Shown here: piece after piece, positions 6,356-10,000 of the stretch | Layout: each line of letters begins with the position of its first letter | Numbering within the stretch: the stretch's first letter is position 1 | Source of the DNA: Penaeus vannamei | Taxonomy: Eukaryota > Arthropoda > Malacostraca > Decapoda > Penaeidae | DNA length: 10,000 bases | Reading direction: 5' to 3' | Assembly (NCBI RefSeq): GCF_042767895.1 | Contig: NC_091578.1 | Span: 13,649,007-13,659,006 of the forward strand | Translations under genes and position numbers: made by a program | The notes under the pieces: generated by a model | What the model was told of the DNA's origin: nothing | Databases searched by the model: none | Seen by the model: the letters and a program-made list of their open reading frames with translations, nothing else

Positions 6356-6431
6356 TTGGGTAAGGGGTAAGGGGAGGGAGAGGGAGAGGGAGAGGGAGAG
6401 GGAGAGTTGGTAAGGGGTAAGGGGAGGGAGA
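6356..6431 (+). repeat. (GAGAGG)n array between two near-identical arms
   Basis: A hexamer array at about 6376-6406 is flanked by two direct copies of a 25-26 bp arm. The left copy (6356-6381) reads TTGGGTAAGGGGTAAGG at its start, and the right copy (6407-6431) is identical except for one fewer G. Each arm itself contains TAAGGGG twice. This looks like a slippage product in which the array expanded inside a duplicated unit. Confidence 0.88.
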
Positions 6432-6535
6432 AGGAGAGAGAGATACTGAAGGTGGAAAGAGAGGGAGGGAGGTAAGTAAAGAGGGAGAGAGAGAGAGGAA
6501 AGAGAATGAGGGAGAAAGAGACAGACAGAGTGACA
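6432..6535 (+). repeat. Imperfect (GA)n purine tract
   Basis: AGAGAG- and GGGAGA-type sequence continues the purine block and ends in ACAGACAGAGTGACAG. It contains AG|GTAAGTAAAG at 6471-6480, an ideal 5' splice-site string, but no acceptor or open exon lies upstream in suitable register. Confidence 0.82.
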
Positions 6536-6613
6536 GTCTAATTTATAGTGTTTGCTCTATCTTCTTTTTTCCCTGCTCTTCTTCTCCTTCTTCTCCACCC
6601 CGTATCTGTTGCA

Positions 6614-6728
6614 GCATCTGAATTCCTGCGAGGCATTTTACCTTTGCTAATAGCTCTCTCTCGCGTAGTGGATGCGGACTCGCGATGGGAGCGCCGAGAT
6701 AACTCACGCCTTTCCCTTGCCTTCGCAG
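6614..6728 (+). other. Unique segment bounded by two acceptor-like AGs
   Basis: The pyrimidine tract at 6557-6612 ends in GTTGCAG at 6614, a good acceptor by itself. A second and stronger one, CTTTCCCTTGCCTTCGCAG, ends at 6728. Between them a single frame is open (SEFLRGILPLL and onward) but stops at a TAA three bases after the second AG, and there is no GT donor before that stop. It therefore does not make a coding exon that I can support. Confidence 0.35.
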
Positions 6729-6757
6729 CTTAAGAAAAAGGGGTGGAAAAGTGCTAG
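6729..6757 (+). CDS. Candidate 29-nt microexon, unrecognised (speculative)
   Basis: It is preceded by a strong 3' splice site (pyrimidine-rich, then CTTCGCAG) and followed by TAG|GTAAAG, a good donor. Two of the three frames are open: one reads LKKKGWKSA, the other LRKRGGKVL. Length 29 is not a multiple of three, so inclusion would shift the frame of any host transcript. Purine-rich DNA on the right supplies many chance AG and GT strings, and no flanking exon is recognised. Confidence 0.17.
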
Positions 6758-6945
6758 GTAAAGGAGACGGAGGGAAATAGGGGGAAAGGGGGGGTAGGAG
6801 GAAAAGAAAAAAAAATAGAAGGGGAAATGATAGCGAGGGAATATGAGAAATTTGGGAAAAACTAGTCGACGAAGGGAGTACGAAGAAGAGACAAGGAAGT
6901 TAACAGATGGAGAAGAAAAACACTGAAGAAGAAAAAGACATATAA
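6731..6945 (+). repeat. Purine-rich block
   Basis: A/G-rich sequence contains GGGGAAAGG-, GAAGAAG- and A8-type runs. The minus-strand frame across 6862-7230 is Lys/Glu/Arg-rich and then Phe-rich, because it crosses this block and the following pyrimidine block. Confidence 0.8.
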
Positions 6946-7103
6946 AGGCTGTAAGGAACCAGAAAAGTGTGAGAGTGTTTTGAAAAGAAGGGCGCGAGGC
7001 CGTGTTTTTCCTCCCTCGTCGACGATGGCGTCCCGAAAGTGAATGTCAGTCCTAATGAAAGTGTCTGGGGAGAGTGACGCGCGGACGTGGGCTGCGGATT
7101 CCG

Positions 7104-7225
7104 ATGCTTTTGTTTTTTTCTTGTATTTTTCCTTCGTCCGATTTTGTTTTTCCTTTTTTTTCTTCACTTTCTGTTTTCTCTCTTCTTTCCGTTTTCTGTC
7201 GTTGTTTTCCCGTTTTCTGTGTCGG
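7104..7225 (+). repeat. T-rich pyrimidine block
   Basis: T- and C-rich sequence with many TTTTC and CTTTT words gives Phe-rich frames in two plus registers. It could serve as a polypyrimidine tract, but no CAG or TAG acceptor follows within a reasonable distance. Confidence 0.82.
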
Positions 7226-7567
7226 TGCATGTTCTCGAGGGAGAGAATGAGGTTGGGGGGACTTGTTTAACAAACGCCGTCGGGGAACATGTTTATGTCG
7301 ACGTTGAGTGTTTGGTTGCGCGGGAAAAACAGTTTCAGAAAAATAGAACTAAGTATATAAAATGGGTTTAAGTATTTTGTGAACTGGTCACTCCAAGGAA
7401 AAGAAGTAGAAATAAAAAAAAGTAGAACACATTCTTTGTGTGACTCAATTGAAGAGAAAACTAAAAGTAAAATTCCTGTTAGTGCCAATGGAGGCATGAA
7501 ATGGAGAAAGTATGCACGCTTGAAATGATTTCAATGGAGCAGGTTGGGAAACCTTAGCGTATAAATA
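7226..7567. other. Unique AT-leaning stretch, no gene seen
   Basis: This is non-repetitive sequence with short frames on both strands (at most 76 codons on the minus strand, and the tail of a 94-codon plus frame). No motif or family is recognised. A TATAAATAT string at about 7561-7569 borders the GAT-rich repeat and lacks any initiator or gene downstream. Confidence 0.5.
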
Positions 7568-7690
7568 TTACTGATGATGGTATTAATAATGATGATGATG
7601 AGGAGGAGGGGGAGTAAGAGGAGGATGTTGATATTGATGAGGATGCTGCGGCAATATTGATTATGTAGTAACGATGATAATGATAAGAAT
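7568..7690 (+). repeat. GAT/GAG trinucleotide-rich region
   Basis: Imperfect GATGATG, AATGATGATGATG and AGGAGGAGG runs pass into GATATTGATGAGGATG and GATGATAATGATAAG. It resembles the 4660-4790 region in composition and may have arisen from the same type of slippage. Confidence 0.75.
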
Positions 7691-7925
7691 AGCGATAGAG
7701 TACAGATACCAAAGGACGCCAGATAAGGTACCTAGGGGTGTTTTATCCCTGAGAAGAAGTGCCAGAGCGAGGATCGTGTCATGGGGAAGGGCGTGAATGC
7801 CCCTGGAGGAGGGCGTCGCGCAGGGCAGGGATCGGCGGCACTCGGGGGCGAGCCACATGGGGCGTAACAATGATGGACGAGATAATCGTCCCGCGCTTTA
7901 GCAGCCTCCCGTGATGCTGGTGGTG
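7691..7925. other. Unique segment, no gene seen
   Basis: This is balanced, non-repetitive sequence. Two or three overlapping minus-strand frames run through it and continue into the purine block on the right, where they become Pro/Ser/Leu-rich. The unique part shows no family signature. Confidence 0.4.
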
Positions 7926-8216
7926 ACCAGGAGGTGGAGAAGAGGTGCTGGAGGTGCGGGCGAGGGAGAGGAGATATGGAGGAGAGGGAGAGGGGAAGAG
8001 ATGGCGGAGGTGGGGAGAGGGTGAAGAGAAGAAATGGCGGAAATAGTGGAAAGGAAGAGGAGAACAGATGGAGGAGAGGGAGAGGGGGAAACATGGTGAA
8101 GGTGGAGGAGAGGGAGAAGATATATGACGGAAAGGAGGAGATGGTGGAAGTGGAGAAGAAATGGTGGAAGCGGAGAGGGAGAGAAGAGATGGGGAGAGTG
8201 TTGCATGAAAAGAGAT
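7926..8216 (+). repeat. Purine-rich degenerate minisatellite
   Basis: A recurring core ATGGYGGAAG-like word, or a variant, sits at 8001, 8034, 8068, 8093, 8141 and 8161 (spacings 33, 34, 25, 48 and 20) within GAGAGGGAGAAG-type filler. The last two copies are the most alike and 20 bases apart. Minus-strand frames of 102 to 201 codons across it are Ser/Pro/His/Leu-rich repeat translations, and plus frames are Arg/Glu/Gly-rich. Confidence 0.82.
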
Positions 8217-8400
8217 GAAGGTGCGGGTGGAGGTATAGGTTCGAGAAGGGGAGTTATTGTAGGGGGTGGAGTATGCAGACCTAAATAGAGGGAGGTGGAG
8301 GGAAAGTATGAAGGAGGATGTGCACCTAAACGTTAGGTGTAGGTGACCAGGATGGCCATTGAAGGTGGCATGCAGTGCGTTCATGCAAGGGCTGCCAAGA

Positions 8401-8424
8401 GAGACAACACCAGAGACAACACCA
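8401..8424 (+). repeat. 12-bp tandem duplication, two copies
   Basis: GAGACAACACCA occurs twice in direct tandem, followed by a further GAG. It is an exact short duplication in otherwise mixed sequence. Confidence 0.9.
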
Positions 8425-8490
8425 GAGGGTTGAGCTCAAGGGTGAAAGGAGAATGGAAGGAGAGTGAAAGGACAAGAGGAGCGTAGGAGG

Positions 8491-9165
8491 GCGCGCGGCG
8501 ATGTGAGGCCTCGGCTGCAACCGGAGAAGAGGCTGATGAGCCTGAATCATCTCGGTGGCGAAGGAAAAGATTGTGCTTTTTGTGTGAAGCATCGCATATG
8601 TGCGCTGTTGATACTGTAACGCGATGCCATTTGCTCTTGCTCTGTTGTTGTTTTTCTTTTTTCTTACTTTGCAATGAGGAGTTCAAAATTAGAAATGATT
8701 GTGATTGTGTGATGCTTTCCTTATGTATGAGTACTCTCTTTTCTCTCTGCATCCCACACAGCAGAGTCACTGCCACGCAGTCACAAGCCGGACACGCCCT
8801 GACATACTGTGCCCTTTCGTGCTGATGAAGGCACTAGTCCTATTTGCACACCATGCATGCATCTGTATATTTCCGCCTCTGCGTGCCTGAAAGATTAAAA
8901 GCATATACCAATATGTGCATGCATCTGGCACTTAACTAATAAAAACGGACTTTTCACCGTGGACTCTGGCGGCCACAAACAACGAAGCAGATATCTTCCA
9001 CTTGGTAACCGACACAGTGCACCGGATAACGAGCTGCTGAGAGCCGGAAAGGGACAATAATTGCCATGCCAACCGTGCAACCGGCGATCCCGGGAAAGGC
9101 GGCGGAGGAGGCGCACACAAGCCGGACGACCCAGCTGACACGGCGCCGATGCCCGGGGTGTGGGC
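8491..9165. other. Unique stretch, no gene supported
   Basis: This is the longest unique interval in the right half. CTCTCTTTTCTCTCTGCATC followed by CCACACAG (ending 8761) is a decent acceptor. A frame continues after it to 8890, but there is no good donor and no recognised protein. The word TGCATGCATCTG occurs at 8854-8865 and again at 8916-8927. From about 9060 the sequence becomes GC-rich and is open on both strands. I see no RNA gene. Confidence 0.45.
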
Positions 9166-9169
9166 GTGC

Positions 9170-9190
9170 GGGGGGGGGGGGGGGGGGGGG
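9170..9190 (+). repeat. G21 homopolymer
   Basis: Twenty-one consecutive G follow GTGTGGGCGTGC. Such a run can form G-quadruplex in many registers, stalls polymerases and is often mis-sized in assemblies. Open frames crossing it (runs of Gly on one strand, Pro on the other) cannot be trusted because the frame depends on an uncertain run length. Confidence 0.97.
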
Positions 9191-9329
9191 AGCAGACGAT
9201 AATAGCCAAGTGGTGATATCAGACAGATCGGGGGAAATAAGGCTGCGATATGTAGTATCTTTTCGCACGCACCGGGACCACAAATGGCGTGCGCGTCGAC
9301 ATGGACGTATCCAGTGGGACGTGACGCAA

Positions 9330-9347
9330 CACATGATTATGCATGTG
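9330..9347. repeat. Palindromic pair of CACATG E-boxes
   Basis: CACATG (9330-9335) and CATGTG (9342-9347) form a perfect inverted repeat around ATTATG. TGACGCAA, a CRE/C-EBP-like hybrid word, overlaps the left end at 9322-9329. It may be a small regulatory cluster or chance. Confidence 0.3.
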
Positions 9348-9382
9348 GCATTTTGTACACAGGTGAACACACGCACAGGAGA

Positions 9383-9570
9383 CAGGTAGAGAAAACGGAA
9401 TTGAGACAGACAGACCCATAGACAGAGAAAGGGGAAGCGGCAGACAGACGGACGTAAAGGGGGCGGGGCAGGGAGTGAAAGGCGGAGGGGATGAGGTAGA
9501 TGGATGGGCCGGCGGATGGGTATGGAGAGTGTGAGAGAAATTTTAATGGCGAGAGATTAGATAGAGGAAG
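9383..9570 (+). repeat. Purine-rich block with degenerate GACA and GGAT tetramers
   Basis: ACAGACAGAC-type words (about 9403-9450) pass into GGGGCGGGGCAGGGAG and then GATGGATGGGCCGGCGGATGGG. The tract is imperfect and shorter than the other purine blocks, with more GC. Confidence 0.75.
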
Positions 9571-10000
9571 GAGTGGAAGGAAGCGCCGGCACGGTGCCAG
9601 GTTCGGGAATGGCCCTCCGATGTCGCCTAGGCCTACGTCAACCTCCGAAACCCTGCGCAGATATGAATAATAATAGCACTTGCGCCATTTTCGCGCTCGG
9701 GTGCTCCGCGAGCGCCGTCCAACCCTGGCACCCTCAGTTGGCACTCCAAGCTGCCTCGCGTGAAAGTATTCGAACGCGGCGTATGGCATTGTCTGTGTGA
9801 TAATATTTGCTTGTTTGGCGGTTAATTAAGGAGCTCCGCGGGTCGTTTCCTGTGCCGCCATCGCCAATTTGGTGCGTCACGTCTCAGGGTTGCGCTCTCC
9901 CCATTGTTGCCTCGTATTCACATTAGTGTCATTGGCGGAGTCGCTTTATCATTCGCTCGTTTAATTGCGTATTTGCATACTTATTAATCCGCATTGTTGG
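9571..10000. other. Unique terminal stretch with dense homeodomain/POU/SOX motifs
   Basis: There are no simple repeats. 9571-9780 is GC-rich and open on both strands without a recognised product. From 9780 the composition becomes a mix of short AT-rich motifs and GC-rich spacers typical of conserved non-coding elements. Seen directly: CATGTC-free CATTGT words at 9787, 9902 and 9992 (SOX type), TATTTGCTT at 9804 (FOX type), TTAATTAA at 9822 and TTAATTG at 9961 (homeodomain), ATTTGCAT at 9971 (POU octamer) and TAATCC at 9985 (K50 homeodomain). Confidence 0.4.
9971..9978. promoter_or_regulatory. Exact POU octamer ATTTGCAT
   Basis: This is an exact match to the octamer bound by POU-domain factors. 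A SOX-type CATTGTT lies 13 bases downstream (9992-9998), and homeodomain-type words lie on both sides (TTAATTG at 9961, TAATCC at 9985). SOX-POU pairs are a known neural and stem-cell regulatory grammar in animals, usually with closer spacing than here. Confidence 0.3.

Noticed and set aside
6471..6480. Ideal 5' splice site AG|GTAAGTAAAG
   Set aside because: It sits inside a GA-repeat tract. No acceptor with an open exon is found upstream.
7779..8384. 201-codon minus-strand frame, the longest in the window
   Set aside because: Most of it is Ser/Pro/His/Leu-rich from the purine minisatellite on the other strand, with overlapping frames open in other registers. It shows no family motif and no sensible ends.
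8735..8890. Acceptor-like site at 8761 followed by an open frame to 8890
   Set aside because: There is no good donor, two registers are open, the peptide is not recognised and the upstream tract is only moderately pyrimidine-rich.
1..10000. CRISPR array, insertion sequence, rRNA or bacterial operon
   Set aside because: No regular spacer-repeat array, transposase frame, terminal inverted repeats with target duplication or rRNA signature was seen. The composition is that of a repeat-rich eukaryote.

Overview
The window looks like non-coding nuclear DNA from a eukaryote with a very repeat-rich genome. It has long perfect dinucleotide microsatellites of (CT), (TA) and (GT), many strand-asymmetric polypurine and polypyrimidine blocks, several degenerate minisatellites and homopolymer runs of 12 to 21 bases. 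There is no dense gene packing, no operon structure and no bacterial ribosome-binding pattern. This density and mix of simple repeats is what is known from decapod crustaceans, above all penaeid shrimp. That assignment is an inference from composition, because no diagnostic gene is present.

Layout. 1-1276 is mostly unique, AT-leaning DNA with a TATA-like box near 862 and a CTCF-like core near 918. 1277-1422 is a compound (CT)n-(TA)n microsatellite. 1423-1910 is unique sequence with a T-rich tract. 1911-2222 is purine-rich with a G4 motif and a 28-bp tandem duplication. 2464-2545 is a (GT)35 tract running into alternating CG, an 82-bp purine-pyrimidine alternation. 2546-3640 is mixed, with a G4 motif and then a GC-rich unique island ending in paired GATA sites. 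3641-4660 is a pyrimidine block, a purine block and a six-copy minisatellite of about 35 bp. 4660-4790 is rich in GATAAT. 4951-5780 holds two pyrimidine blocks around a unique segment (5220-5480) that contains the best splice signals in the window. 5781-6730 holds a unique segment, C-rich and then purine-rich blocks, and a short unique segment ending in a strong splice acceptor. 6731-8490 alternates purine and pyrimidine blocks with unique spacers. 8491-9570 is mostly unique, interrupted by a G21 run. 9571-10000 is a unique end rich in SOX, POU, FOX and homeodomain-type motifs.

Genes. No protein-coding gene is recognisable. The long open frames are mostly translations of simple repeats (SLSL, YIYI, VCVC, or Ser/Pro/Leu-rich and Arg/Glu/Gly-rich strings), often open on both strands at once. 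The only coding hints are small: a possible 84-bp intron (5341-5424) with a matching open frame on both sides, and a possible 29-nt microexon (6729-6757). The most economical reading is a large intron or intergenic region of a decapod-like genome. I did not find a convincing undescribed system. The points most worth a check are the splice-signal cluster at 5275-5481, the composite CAG|GTATGT site at 5422-5430, the microexon candidate and the transcription-factor motif cluster at the right end.
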